Below are positions 53,504 to 63,986 of a DNA stretch of 64,000 nucleotides, in pieces. A program made the position numbers and the translations under genes. The notes below the pieces were generated by a model. It ran no database searches. It was not told where the DNA came from and saw nothing but the letters and a program-made list of their open reading frames with translations. The stretch is from Metamycoplasma phocicerebrale (lineage in GTDB: Bacteria > Bacillota_I > Bacilli_A > Mycoplasmatales > Metamycoplasmataceae): positions 558,001 to 622,000 of the forward strand of contig NZ_CP033058.2 of the NCBI RefSeq assembly GCF_003383595.3, written 5' to 3'. The first letter of the stretch is position 1, and the number at the start of each line of letters is the position of its first letter.

Positions 53504-54201
53504 GTAATTTTTTTAAATTGATTTAATTCAACTAAACTTAATGTTCTATATTCTCCTATTTTCATTCCAAAATCACTTATATGTCCATATTTTTTTCGAT
53601 GTAATTTTTTAACAAAGTTGTTAACTAATAAAAATAAATTTTTAACATGGTGATTTCGCCCTTCAAATAATTTGATCGAATATTCTAAGTCATTTATTTT
53701 TGTAACTTTTTGTTTTGAAAATACTCCATTCAATTTAACAAAATTAGAATTTAAGAAATTTAAATCTTTTTCACTTAGAGGCTTTTCTAAAGTAGCAATA
53801 TATTCTCTTTCAATATTAGAAGAAGGATGAGCTAATAAATTAGCAAAATCTCCATCATTGGTTATTATAATAACTCCTGTTGTGTTATAGTCCAATCTAC
53901 CTATTGAATAACAATATTTATCAATATTTATTCATTCATAAATGGTTTTTCTTCCTTGAGGGTCTTTTAAAGTGCAAATAGTATTTTTAGGTTTATTTAA
54001 TAAAATATAAAACTTTTTATCTTTATTATTAATTATTTCATTATCTATTTTTATTTCATCTTCCAAAGACACTCTTTGGCCTATTTTAGCCAATATATTA
54101 TTTGCAAATACCCTTTTTTGTTCTATTAATTTTTCAGCTTCTCGACGAGAACAATAACCATAATCAGATATTGCTTTTTGAATCTTTATTTTTATTTCCA
54201 T
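53491..54201 (-). CDS. rluB: Pseudouridine synthase, RluB/RsuA family
   Basis: A 236-residue protein with an N-terminal S4 RNA-binding domain (IQKAISDYGYCSRREAEKLI) and the catalytic core GRLDYNTTGVIIITNDG with the active Asp, followed by KLFEGRNHHVKNLF. It probably modifies helix 89 or the 3' region of 23S rRNA. Start ATG 54201 (after AAGGTAAAA) fits the S4 domain; the frame runs 36 bases further without support. An extended -10 (TGC/TACAAT) lies upstream. Confidence 0.92.
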
Positions 54202-54391
54202 TTTTACCTTACTTTCTAATTGATATAATTGTAGCAAAACCCTTAAAATTTTACATTTATTTCAATGTAGTTAATACAAAAAATAAAAATATTTAAAAAA
54301 CAATATTTATATATAAATATTATTCAATTTTTAGTTCCATTAAATATTTTTTGTTTTATTTTTTTATTACATTTAGAATGAGGAGGGAAAA

Positions 54392-54703
54392 TTGAATGAA
54401 CAAAGAATAAACATTTTAAAAAAAATGAGTCTACAAAGAAAAAAAGATTTTATTACTAAATATTGCTTATTAGACAAATTAAAAAATTTAAAATATACTT
54501 CAAATGAAACAAAAAAAATAAAATCTAGAATTGATTATTTTATAGATTCATTAGATGAAGATTATAAAAAAATATTTTACGAAAATTTTATACGTAAGGA
54601 ATCTAATCCATATTGATATTTGGATAATTGGTCTAAAAATTCATATTACAAAAAATTAAATTATTTGGTTAATCTATTTATTGAGTATGTTAATTACATA
54701 TAA
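54392..54703 (+). CDS. Small HTH protein, sigma region 4-like (module copy 2)
   Basis: A 103-residue protein starting at TTG, chosen because AGGAGG (54381-54386) lies 5 bases before it and the nearby ATG at 54396 is out of frame. The C-terminal half (LDEDYKKIFYENFIRK, then WSKNSYYKKLNYLVNLFIEY) aligns with the first HTH protein (LEPVAKSIFLTILFKK, SKSTFYRKIKLIEKIIKW). It overlaps the following gene by 17 bases, so here the pair is translationally coupled. A sigma-like or ArpU-like regulator is likely. Confidence 0.65.
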
Positions 54704-55814
54704 CCAAGAATTTGAACAAAAACAAATAAACGAACTATCTAAAACTTGAGTCGAAGAGTTTTTAGTTAGTTCAAAAAGAAATAGATATTTAGATAATTGA
54801 TTGACTGTGAATGAATTAACAACATTAAAAATAAAAAGAATTATTCAATCTGATAATTTTATTTTGACTTTTGAACATATTAATAGTTTAAATGAAATTA
54901 AAGAAATTAAAATTAATGCTTTAATTAATAACAAGTTGATTGATATAAAACCAATATATCATGATAATAAAAGCATTTTTATAAATACATATAATAGTGA
55001 TTTAGATACAAAAAATAAATTTGAATTTAAAGATATAAATAATATAAATTTTGAAATTTATTATAGAGTTAATGGATATTGATATCAAGTTCAAAGATTT
55101 ACTTATTGAATAAAAAATAATCCTAGATCTAAAAATATTATTGTAAATAAAAAGACTAATATTAAACTATTAAGTCAAATAGAAATAAATTCTAAACCAG
55201 ATAGAATTAATCCTCATTTAATTTCGCATAATGTAAATACTGAATACTTAAATTTAGAATTTAAATCAACATTTTTAGAATTAGGTAAGCACAATAAAAA
55301 AATATATGATTTAAACATTTACAAAATAAAAAATGACAATATTGAGAATTTACTTAATTCAGATATTTATGATTTTGAATTAAGCCCAATTTCTTTATTT
55401 AACAATGCAAAATTAAAATATAATATTAAACAAAAATTTGAAGATTTTGGTAAAAGCCAAATAATAATAGATTCATATTCATATTATGATAAATATTCTG
55501 ATTCAATAAAAATAGATGAACCAAGCTCACAAGCTAAAATAGGTTTATTAATTCCATTAAATTTTAAAGGAGATTTTGGACATACTTTAAATTTTAATAT
55601 AGGCAAAAATTTGAAAAATTTTAAATTGACTTATCCTCAATACATTGAAAAACCCTTTTTTAGTATAGATGGTGGTTTAATAAAAATGAAAGTTAAAAAT
55701 ATTAAAGGATGGTTGACTCAAGAAAATTATCATAAAATAAAATACGAAAACATAACTGAAATAATAAAAAATGCAGAAAATTTAGAAACTATAGAAAAAA
55801 TAGGTATCAAATAA
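54687..55814 (+). CDS. Large uncharacterised partner protein (module copy 2)
   Basis: A 375-residue soluble protein, paralogous to the one at 48625-49731, with the same C-terminal element (LIPLNFKGDF, PFFSIDGGLIKMKVKNIKGW). There is no membrane segment or catalytic motif. The N-terminus (NQEFEQKQINELSKTWVEEF) differs from copy 1. It starts inside the HTH gene and its stop overlaps the next ATG (TAATG), so the three genes form one operon. Confidence 0.6.
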
Positions 55815-56329
55815 TGAAAGAAAAAACTAAAAAAATAATTTTGTGAACTAGTGTTGGATTAATTTTAAGTGCATCAATTGCTGCAGGTTCGGGTTTTGTT
55901 ATAATGCAACAAAAAATTAATAAAAAAACAATAGATCATAATAATAAAGATAAAAAAGAAGAAAAAGAAAATGAAAATAAAACCGAAAATGATAAACAAA
56001 AAAACAATATTGATAATGAAAAAGAAGTTGATCCTAATGATATTGGGGGTACTAAAATCGAAGAAGTTGAGTGATCAAACATTTTTCCAAAAATACAAAG
56101 TAGCGATTATTATAATAAGTTGAACTATCGCAATGGTCAAGCATGAATTGACGAAAATATGATTGTTTACATTATTAAGGATGTTTTAAATAGAATGTTA
56201 ATCACCGATGGAATAGTTAAGTATGCATATAAACAATTAGATGACCAAAATCTGTTAATTACTTTTAAATGGAACAATGATAAGCAAAAAAGTGTAGTAA
56301 CTTATAAGATTAGCACAAATAAGTTATAA
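55814..56329 (+). CDS. Membrane-anchored protein with charged linker (module copy 2)
   Basis: A 171-residue protein: one N-terminal membrane helix (IILWTSVGLILSASIAAGSGFVI), a Lys/Glu/Asn linker of about 50 residues, then a small domain (EWSNIFPKIQSSDYYNKLNY to YKISTNKL). The helix lacks a lipobox Cys, so it is anchored by the helix, with the C-terminal domain probably outside. No counterpart is found next to module copy 1. It may match the MHO_1590-type family (from memory). acpP follows after 7 bases. Confidence 0.6.
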
Positions 56330-56336
56330 TAATAGC

Positions 56337-56561
56337 ATGAATTTAAAAGAAATATTATTTAAGGAATTAAAAAGATATACAAAACTAAATTTTGATTTAA
56401 ATACTTTAATTAAAGATTTAAAAATAGATAGTTTAGATTTAGTTATATTAATTTCCGATTTAGAAAAAAAATTAAAAATAGAAATTAGTGATGAAGAACT
56501 TATGCAATTAAAAACCGTTAATGATATAGTTAATATATTGGAACAAAAACAAACAAAATAA
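56337..56561 (+). CDS. acpP: Acyl carrier protein
   Basis: A 74-residue acidic protein with the phosphopantetheine site in KIDSLDLVILISDLEKKL (Ser attachment in DSL) and the helix EISDEELMQLKTVNDIV. ACP carries acyl groups; mollicutes usually lack fatty-acid synthesis, so its partner is probably acyltransfer to phospholipids. The 5' end is 7 bases after the module copy 2 membrane protein, likely the same transcript. Confidence 0.9.
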   Translation: MNLKEILFKELKRYTKLNFDLNTLIKDLKIDSLDLVILISDLEKKLKIEISDEELMQLKTVNDIVNILEQKQTK

Positions 56562-56596
56562 AAAAAATAATGTAAAATAATTAACATACCATTTAT

Positions 56597-56671
56597 ACGG
56601 GTATAGTTCAATGGTAGAACAACGGGCTTCAACCCCGTGTGTTGTGAGTTCGAGTCTTGCTACCCGTGCCA
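56597..56671 (+). tRNA. tRNA-Trp (TCA anticodon), reads UGA
   Basis: The acceptor ACGGGTA (56597-56603) pairs with TACCCGT (56661-56667), with discriminator G and encoded CCA. The anticodon stem ACGGG/CCCGT encloses CTTCAAC, giving anticodon TCA. This tRNA reads UGA as Trp, the code change on which nearly every gene here depends. The G73 discriminator is a Trp identity element. Confidence 0.96.
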
Positions 56672-56685
56672 TATCACATTAGATC

Positions 56686-56710
56686 AAGTAGCTTCATAGC
56701 TACTTTTTTT
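56686..56710 (+). terminator. Terminator after tRNA-Trp
   Basis: AAGTAGCT (56686-56693) and AGCTACTT (56698-56705) form an 8-base stem with a TCAT loop, followed by TTTTT. Confidence 0.8.
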
Positions 56711-56764
56711 AATAATAAAAAAATCTAGAATAATCTAGATTAATGAATGGTATTAAAAAATAAA

Positions 56765-56839
56765 TGGTGCCGTCAACTGGAATTGAACCAGCGACCCCTT
56801 CCTTACCATGGAAGTGCTCTGCCCCTGAGCTATGACGGC
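56765..56839 (-). tRNA. tRNA-Thr (GGT anticodon)
   Basis: On the minus strand GCCGTCA (5' end 56839) pairs with TGACGGC, followed by ACCA (CCA 56767-56765). The anticodon stem CTTCC/GGAAG encloses ATGGTAA, giving anticodon GGT. The D-arm (AGCTCAGGGGCAGAGC) and T-arm (GGTTCAATTCC) are regular. Confidence 0.95.
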
Positions 56840-56898
56840 TTGTTTAATATTATATAAAAAAATGAATATTATTTTTTATATTTTTTGATTATTTAAAA

Positions 56899-56904
56899 TA
56901 TACT
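56899..56904 (+). promoter_or_regulatory. -10 box of prfA (leaderless)
   Basis: TATACT ends 7 bases before ATG 56912, and no ribosome-binding site is present. Confidence 0.55.
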
Positions 56905-56911
56905 TATATAC

Positions 56912-57991
56912 ATGGAAAAAACAATGCGCGAATCTTTAAGTTCTATATTAAATCAATATTTAGAGCTAGAACAAAAACTGAATAATCCAGAAATATATAA
57001 TGACATTAAGCAATATACAAAAATTTCTAAAGAAAAAGCAGAAATTGAAGAAATTTATTTTACTTTTAAGAAGTATTTGGAAATAGAAGAATTGTATTTA
57101 TTATCAAAGGATATTTTAGCTAATGAAAAGGACCACGAACTTATTGATTTAGCCAGAAATGACATTGATAACCAAATTTCCAAAATGAATGAATTAGAAG
57201 AAAAAATTAAAGAATTGCTTGTTCCTGTAGACGAAAACGATAAAAGGGATGTTATTGTCGAAATAAGAGGTGCTGCCGGGGGAGACGAAGCCAACATATT
57301 TTCAGGCGACCTTTTTAAGATGTATCAAAAATATTGTGAAAATCATAATTTTAAAATAAAAATCATAGATTATACATATGGTTCAGCTGGAGGATACAGT
57401 CAAATAGTTTTTAATATTAAAGGTGAAAAAGTTTTTTCTAAGCTTAAATTTGAACGTGGAGTTCATAGAGTCCAAAGAGTTCCTCAAACAGAAACCCAGG
57501 GAAGGGTCCATACTTCGACTGCTACAGTTACAGTACTACCAGAAATAGATGACGACGTTAATATAGTAATTAAACCAGAAGATATTGAGGTTGACGTTTT
57601 TAGATCATCGGGTGCTGGTGGGCAATCTGTTAATACAACAGATTCAGCGGTAAGAATTACCCATAAACCCACAGGTATAGTAGTAACTTCTCAAGATGAA
57701 AGAAGCCAAATTCAAAATAGAGAAACAGCTTTAAAAGTTTTAAAAAGTAGATTATATGAAATAGAAGTTCAAAAACGTGAAGAAGAAGAAAGCGGATTAA
57801 GAAAATTAGCAGGAACAGGGGATAGAAGTGAAAAAATAAGAACTTATAATTATCCTCAAGATAGAGTAACTGATCATAGAATAGGTTTTTCCACTTCTTT
57901 AAAAGTAGTTATAGAAGGTGATTTAGATAAAATAATTGAAGCCTTGATAGCAGATGAGAAAGCTAAAAAAATACAAGAGGCAGGTTTATAA
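56912..57991 (+). CDS. prfA: Peptide chain release factor 1
   Basis: RF1 terminates translation at UAA and UAG. The 359-residue protein has the N-terminal coil, the codon-recognition region ([19 protein letters not shown]), and the catalytic GGQ loop in [23 protein letters not shown]1 is the only class I release factor needed in a UGA-Trp organism. prmC, which methylates the GGQ Gln, overlaps its stop (TAATG). Confidence 0.97.
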   Translation: MEKTMRESLSSILNQYLELEQKLNNPEIYNDIKQYTKISKEKAEIEEIYFTFKKYLEIEELYLLSKDILANEKDHELIDLARNDIDNQISKMNELEEKIKELLVPVDENDKRDVIVEIRGAAGGDEANIFSGDLFKMYQKYCENHNFKIKIIDYTYGSAGGYSQIVFNIKGEKVFSKLKFERGVHRVQRVPQTETQGRVHTSTATVTVLPEIDDDVNIVIKPEDIEVDVFRSSGAGGQSVNTTDSAVRITHKPTGIVVTSQDERSQIQNRETALKVLKSRLYEIEVQKREEEESGLRKLAGTGDRSEKIRTYNYPQDRVTDHRIGFSTSLKVVIEGDLDKIIEALIADEKAKKIQEAGL

Positions 57992-58698
57992 TGATAGAAA
58001 AAGAGGTTTTGCTACAAGAAAAAAGAAGGTACGAGCAACCTCTTTTTATCTCTAAAAAAGAAGAAAAATTATTAAAAAAAGATTATCCAGTTCAAAAAAT
58101 TATTGGATATCAAATAATGCAAAATGTTTATATCGATATAAGATACAAAGTTTTAATTCCTAGATATGAAACAGAAGAAGTTATTATCGAATCTTATAAT
58201 TATATTAATAAAAATTCGAAAGTTTTAGACCTTTGTTGTGGGTCTGGTTTTATTGGTTTAGCTGTAGCTAAAAATATAAAATGTGAAGTCACCTTGTCTG
58301 ATATTTCTATTTTTGCGTTAAAACAAACAAAATTAAATGCAAAAATAAATAAATTAGACAATCTAAAAGTAATTAAAAGTAATTTGTTTAAAAATATAAA
58401 AGAAAAATATGATCTAATAGTTTCAAATCCGCCTTATTTAAATAAAAAGCACATTTTTTCTAAATCATTAAAATGAGAACCTAAAAAGGCATTATATGCA
58501 AAAGATGACGGTTTATACTTTTATAAAAAAATATTAAATGAAGCTAGCAAATACTTAAAAAATAGTGGTTTTTTAATTTTTGAAATTGATGAATTTTCAA
58601 AAAAATGAATAGAAAAAAACTATCCAAAAACGGTTTTTAAAAAAGATATTAATAAAAAAAATAGAATAGCGATTTTTGAATATAAAAATTTAATATAA
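57991..58698 (+). CDS. prmC: Peptide chain release factor N5-glutamine methyltransferase
   Basis: Methylates the Gln of the RF1 GGQ motif. The 235-residue protein has the SAM site VLDLCCGSGFIGLAVA, the VTLSDIS motif and the Asn-directed signature VSNPPYL, and a C-terminal part with two TGA Trp codons. It is coupled to prfA by an ATGA-type overlap and lies just upstream of the dnaJ regulatory region. Confidence 0.94.
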
Positions 58699-58703
58699 AT
58701 AAA

Positions 58704-58730
58704 ATAGCACTCTAATTAAAAATGTGCTAA
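58704..58730 (+). promoter_or_regulatory. CIRCE operator (HrcA box) of dnaJ
   Basis: ATAGCACTC (58704-58712), a 9-base spacer and ATGTGCTAA (58722-58730) match the CIRCE consensus TTAGCACTC-N9-GAGTGCTAA with three mismatches. An extended -10, TGC/TAAAAT (58725-58733), overlaps the right arm, so bound HrcA would block the promoter. The start codon is only 9 bases beyond the -10. Confidence 0.88.
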
Positions 58731-58742
58731 AATTGATATACT

Positions 58743-59858
58743 ATGTCGAAAAAAAGAGATTATTATGAAATTTTAGGCATAAATAAAAATGCCACAGAAA
58801 AAGAAATTAAAACTGCATATAGAAAATTAGCTATGCAATACCACCCAGATAAAAATAGTTCTCCAGATGCTGAAGAAAAATTTAAAGAAATTTCAGAAGC
58901 TTATGAAATATTATCAGATAGTGATAAAAGGGCAAAATATGATAAATATGGTCATTCAGCATTTGATCCTAATTCATATTCATTCGGAGATTCTGAAGAT
59001 ATTTTTAGAAGCTTTTTTGAAAATTTTGGGTCTGGTTTTGGAACTGGTTTTGGAACTGGAGATATTTTTGGAGATATTTTTGGTTCATTTGGAAATCAAA
59101 AGCAAAAATCATATGGCAGCGATATGCAAATGGCATTGCATTTAGACTTTAATGATGCAATTTTTGGAACTGAAATTAATTTAAATTTAGAAAAGTATGA
59201 AAAATGTGATTTTTGTAATGGGAATGGTGCTGAATCAAAAAATGATATAGTAACTTGTTACGATTGTAATGGAACTGGACAAGTGAAACAAAGAATAGCC
59301 ATTTTTTCAACAATAACCCCTTGCAGAACATGCAACGGACAAGGAAAAATTATTAGAAATAAATGCCATAAATGTAATGGTAAAAAATCAATAAAAAAGA
59401 ATATTGTTCAAAAACTTTCAATCATGCCTGGAGTTGAAAACGGAGATACCATCAAATTGCAAGGATTTGGCCTACCTTCTGAAACATCAGGAACTAATAA
59501 TGGTGATTTATACATCGTAATATCAGTAAAACCAAGCAAAAATTATAAAAAACAAAATAATGATTTATATATAACAATGCCTTTATCTATAAAAAGCATT
59601 TTATTAGAAGAAACTATAGAAATACCTACCCCTTATGGAAGAAAACAAATAAAATTAAGTAATAATCAAAGCTTAAATGAGCCTCTTGTTTTTAAAAATT
59701 GTGGCTATCCATATAAAAATTCATCAAGGAGAGGTAATTTAATTGTTTCACTAGATGTCTATATACCTAAATTTAATAAAGATGAAAATAAACAAATTAA
59801 GGACTTAATGATAGATAAAGAAGATAAAAAACGTGAAGATTGGTTAAAACAATTCTAA
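58743..59858 (+). CDS. dnaJ: Chaperone DnaJ
   Basis: Hsp40 co-chaperone that stimulates DnaK. The 371-residue protein has a J domain with YHPDKN (HPD), a Gly/Phe linker ([19 protein letters not shown]), the four CxxCxGxG zinc repeats ([32 protein letters not shown]) and the C-terminal substrate domain. It is a full-length type I DnaJ. It is controlled by the CIRCE element directly upstream and stands apart from dnaK in this window. Confidence 0.97.
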   Translation: MSKKRDYYEILGINKNATEKEIKTAYRKLAMQYHPDKNSSPDAEEKFKEISEAYEILSDSDKRAKYDKYGHSAFDPNSYSFGDSEDIFRSFFENFGSGFGTGFGTGDIFGDIFGSFGNQKQKSYGSDMQMALHLDFNDAIFGTEINLNLEKYEKCDFCNGNGAESKNDIVTCYDCNGTGQVKQRIAIFSTITPCRTCNGQGKIIRNKCHKCNGKKSIKKNIVQKLSIMPGVENGDTIKLQGFGLPSETSGTNNGDLYIVISVKPSKNYKKQNNDLYITMPLSIKSILLEETIEIPTPYGRKQIKLSNNQSLNEPLVFKNCGYPYKNSSRRGNLIVSLDVYIPKFNKDENKQIKDLMIDKEDKKREDWLKQF

Positions 59859-59971
59859 CGTTTTTTTTAATTTAAATTCTTTTATGTTATTATTTATAAA
59901 TCAATAAATTAGGTTTTAAAACTAAATTTAAATTTCAAAATAAATACTTATATAAAAGAAAGGAATCCATT

Positions 59972-61825
59972 ATGGCAGATAATAAAATTATGATAGTGGA
60001 ATCACCAAACAAAGTTCATACTATTCAAAAAATTGTGGGAGATAAGATTAAAGTTATAGCTAGTGTGGGGCACATTTTAAAATTATCTACAACGGGTAAA
60101 AATAACTTGGGAATAGATTTTGAAAATTGAGAACCAAAAATGATTCCTGATCCTTTAAAAAAAACAATAATAACGGAATTGAAAAACACTACTAAAGATG
60201 CTTCTGAAGTCTTAATAGCAACAGACCCTGATAGGGAAGGTGAAGCTATAGCAAGCAACTTAATAACAACTTTAAAATTAGAAGATAAATATAAAAGAAT
60301 TAAATATAATGAAATAACAGAAGAAGCAATAAATTTTGCTATAGATAATCCTTTATCTATAGATGATGACTTAGTAAAAGCACAAAAAACAAGAAGAATG
60401 TTAGATAGAATAATTGGTTTTAGATTATCACAATTAATGAAACAAAAAGTTAAAAATACTCCTACAAACCCCTCTGCAGGAAGAGTTCAATCAATAGCAT
60501 TAAAATTAGTTTGTGATAGAGAAAAAGAAATAGAAGAATTTAACCCAATTATTTATTCAAAAATATTTGCTGATTTAGGAAACGAACTTAAAGCTTCTTT
60601 GTATTTAAAAGATTCTAAAGATTTTGAGGATAATACATGATTAACAAGAGAAAAATCTCAAATCATTTATGAAGAACTTTTAAAAAGCAATTATGAATTA
60701 GAAGTAAATGATATAGCCATTAGCCAAAGAAAAGAAGCGGCTTATACACCTTTTAAACAATCAATTTTATATAAAGAAGCAAAATACAATTCTAGAACAG
60801 TTCAATCTTCAGCTCAAAAATTATTTGAAACTGGTTTAATTTCTTATCCAAGAACAGATTCAACTAGATTAAGCCAATCATTTATTGACAAAGCTCAAAA
60901 ATATATTGCTAATAATTATGGACAAGAGTATATTGCAAAAGAAGTTAAGGGTTTTGCCGGAACGCAAGATGCGCATGAAGCAATAAGACCAACTTCAATT
61001 GAATTAACTCCAGAATTAGCAAAAAAAGAGTATAAACTTTCTGAAATAGATTTTTATATTTATAAAATCATATATGATAAAACTATCATGTCTTTAATGG
61101 CTTCACCGGTTAAAGAAATTTATCGCTTTAATTTAATAAATGGATTGCACAACTTTAGATTATCGTTTAGCAAAATTATATTTAATGGATATTATGCCTA
61201 TTCTGGTAAAACTGAAGATCTTAATATTCCTGATTATAAAAAAGGTCAAAAAATAAAAGTTAATAATTTTGAAAAAGAAGATAAAGAAACGCTGCCCCCA
61301 GCTAGATATAATGAAGGGTCTTTAATTAAAAAATTAGATGACATTAAAGTTGGTAGGCCTTCGACTTTTGCTTCCACAATATCTGTTATTAAACAAAGAT
61401 TATTTGTTGAAACAAAAGAAGGCTCTTTACATCCAACAGAATTTGGAAAAGTTGTTTTAGACAAATTGCTAACAAGCTTTCCTAAAACTATTAATGAAGA
61501 ATATACAGCAAAAATTGAGACTAAATTAGACTTAATTTCAGAAGGAAATGAAGATTATAAAAAGGTTATGCAAAAATTCTGAGATAGTTTTAATGAAAGA
61601 TATGATGATATTGAAAGTACTTTAGAAATTACCATTTTAAAAAGTGAAGAATTAGATGAAAAATGTCCTGAATGTGGATCAAATCTAATTTATCGTTACA
61701 CAAAAATAAAAAAACAAAAATTTATAGGATGTTCTGCGTTTCCTAAATGTCATTACATTAGAAACTTAGAAAAAACCAAAAAACGTTTTTTTAAAAAGTA
61801 CAAAAAAACAGAAGAAAAACAATAA
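59972..61825 (+). CDS. topA: DNA topoisomerase I
   Basis: Relaxes negative supercoils. The 617-residue type IA enzyme has the TOPRIM domain (MIVESPNKVHTIQKI, ATDPDREGEAIA), the active Tyr in GLISYPRTDSTRLS, domain IV and one C-terminal four-Cys zinc finger (CPECGS, CSAFPKCHY). E. coli TopA has three zinc ribbons; one is typical of minimal genomes. The ATG follows AGAAAGGAATCCATT. A hairpin terminator follows the stop. Confidence 0.96.
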
Positions 61826-61860
61826 AAAAGCTTTTGTCTCGCTTAAGACTAAGCTTTTTT
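61826..61860 (+). terminator. Terminator after topA
   Basis: AAAAAAGCTT and AAGCTTTTTT form the base of a stem around GTCTCGCTTAAGAC, followed by T residues. Confidence 0.75.
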
Positions 61861-61907
61861 ATTAGTTTTTTGCTTTAAAAAATTATTTTTAAAGTAAAAT
61901 GGTATCT

Positions 61908-63023
61908 ATGAAAAATAAAAAATCAAGAGCAAGAAAAATTTCAGAAATTTTAACAATGGTTTTAGTACCTGCAATTACTTTGCCTGCTATAGGCGGAGCA
62001 ATTTATTATGTTGTTAAAAACTCTAGAAGTATACAAAAAGAATTTTGATCAGTTGAACAGTTTAAAAAAGCAGCTAAAAGTATAAAAATACAAAGCGAAG
62101 TGATTGGAAAAATTGAGGCCGAAGCATTATACAAAGACTTTAAAGCTCAAAAGTTATTGAGTGAAAAAAAGATGCAAGATTTTTTAAATTCTCATCCCGA
62201 ATTAAAAGATAATAATATATCAAGTTATAAAAAATCTAAAATACTAAAAAACGCACCTAAACTTTTTGATTCTCACGAATTTATTAGTCGTTATGTTGAT
62301 AATTTTTTAGATTTTACAAAAACTAAATTTTTAGATTTTAAATTTGTTGATTTAGAAAAAGATGAAAGAGATAGCAAAAAATTAAAAATTCATTTTGAGG
62401 TTTATTTAAATTACACTTATGCTAATGGCAGTTTTGAATTAGCTAAAATTAGATCTACTCCAGAATCAAAATATTATTATAAATCAACTCAATATACTAC
62501 GTTTTTATCAAATGAATTAAAAACTTCTCCTGGCACTTTATTTTTTAATAATTGATCAACTAATGAAAAAGTAATAAAAAAAATAATTCAAAAATATCAA
62601 TTAATTAATAAAAATATAGACAAGGAAATAATATCAAAAACTGAAGAACTAGAAATTCTTTTGAATAAAGAAGATAAAAATTCTGAAGATATAAATAAAA
62701 TAAGCCAAGTAGAATTAGAAATAAAAGAATTAAAGGCAAAGAAAGATGAAACCTTTAAAACTCAACAATTTCAAGAGGAAGTATTTGGCTGATTTTCAGA
62801 TGTTATAAATAAAACAGAAGCTTACCCTGATATATATAAAAAAGAAGAATATAAAATAATGCCTTTAATTAATGATAATAATCAATATGTATCTTGAAAT
62901 TTTAGAAAAAGATTAAATGAATTAACAATTAGATTTAAGTTTGTTAATATTAAAAACCCAAAAATTGAAAGTTACGGTTCAATTAAAATTTTTACGTTGG
63001 AATTTGAAGATGGAGAAAAATAA
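61908..63023 (+). CDS. Hypothetical membrane-anchored protein
   Basis: A 371-residue protein not recognised. It starts KNKKSRARKISEILTMVLVPAITLPAIGGAIYYVV, a basic N-terminus and one membrane helix, followed by a Lys/Glu-rich extracellular or periplasm-facing body with two related beta segments (FKFVDLEKDERDSKKLKIHFEVYL and LTIRFKFVNIKNPKIESYGSIKIFTLEF) flanking a coiled coil (KEIISKTEELEILLNKE). The repeat suggests a duplicated small domain. A TAAAAT lies 7 bases before ATG 61908, so it is predicted leaderless; ATG 61899 is in frame but overlaps this box. The next gene starts inside its 3' end. Confidence 0.6.
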
Positions 63024-63312
63024 GAAAAGTAATAATAAAGAATTAAAAACTGAATTAAAAAATATTAGAAAAAAATCAATTAATGAATTAGAATTTTTAA
63101 TTGAATTATCAAAAAAATATAATTTAAAAAATATTGATAATTTAAAAATTTTTTTAGAAAATAAAAAAAGAGGGCATCATTATGCTTCTGGTGAATTAAA
63201 AAAAATAATAAACAAAATGAGTAAATTTGAGGACTTAAATAGTATAAAAAAGAAAAATATAAACATAGAAGATAAATTTAAAAAAATAATTGAAGATGAT
63301 TGAAAGGATTAA
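63010..63312 (+). CDS. Small basic hypothetical protein
   Basis: A 100-residue, Lys-rich helical protein (EKNKKSNNKELKTELKNIRKKSINELEFLIELSKKYNL). It is not recognised. ATG 63010 overlaps the preceding gene by 14 bases. The stop lies one base from the cmk start, so the three genes form one operon. A nucleic-acid- or ribosome-binding role is possible from its charge only. Confidence 0.55.
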
Positions 63313-63313
63313 A

Positions 63314-63985
63314 ATGTCTAATAAAAAAATTAATATTGCTATAGATGGTCCTTCAGGAGTAGGTAAAACTATTATGGCTAACATGCTAGCTAATAAATTA
63401 GGTTATAAATTTATAAGTAGTGGGACTTTATATCGAACAATTGCCTACAATGCATTAAAAAACAATATTAATTTAGCTAATGAAGAAGCTATTAATAAAG
63501 CATGAAATATAAAGGACCTTTTTATTACTGAAGATGACAAAATTATTTTAAATAACGAAGATATAACTTTAAAAATAAGAGAAGATAAAGTATCACAAGC
63601 CGCTTCAAGTATAGCTAAATTTTCTTCTATTAGAGAAAAAGTAAACAAATTTATTCAAAAATTAGGTGAAGATAAAAAAGGAATAATAGTAGATGGTAGA
63701 GATGCAACCTATAGAATTTTGCCTAATGCTGAAGTCAAATTCTTTTTGTGAGCCAGTCCAGAAATAAGAGCTGATCGTAGAGTTAAACAAGATTTAGAAT
63801 TAGGAATAAATTCAAACTACAAAGATATATTACAATCAATAAAAGAAAGAGACTACAATGATATGCATCGTGACATTGATCCTTTAAAAGTAAGTGAGGG
63901 AAGCATAGAAATAGATACCTCAAATTTAAGTATTGAAGAAAATTTTAAAGTTATGTATGATGAAGTTATGAAGAGGTTAAAATAA
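63314..63985 (+). CDS. cmk: Cytidylate kinase
   Basis: Phosphorylates CMP and dCMP with ATP. The 223-residue protein has the P-loop IAIDGPSGVGKTIMA, YKFISSGTLYRTIAYNA, IIVDGRDATYRILPNAEVKFFLWAS (TGA as Trp) and RDYNDMHRDIDPLK. GAAAGGATT precedes ATG 63314. The next gene begins 1 base after the stop; in many bacteria that is der. Confidence 0.95.
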
Positions 63986-63986
63986 T

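Noticed and set aside
58737-58742. TATACT directly before the dnaJ ATG as its -10 box
   Set aside because: Transcription would start inside the J domain; the extended -10 at 58725-58733 fits better.
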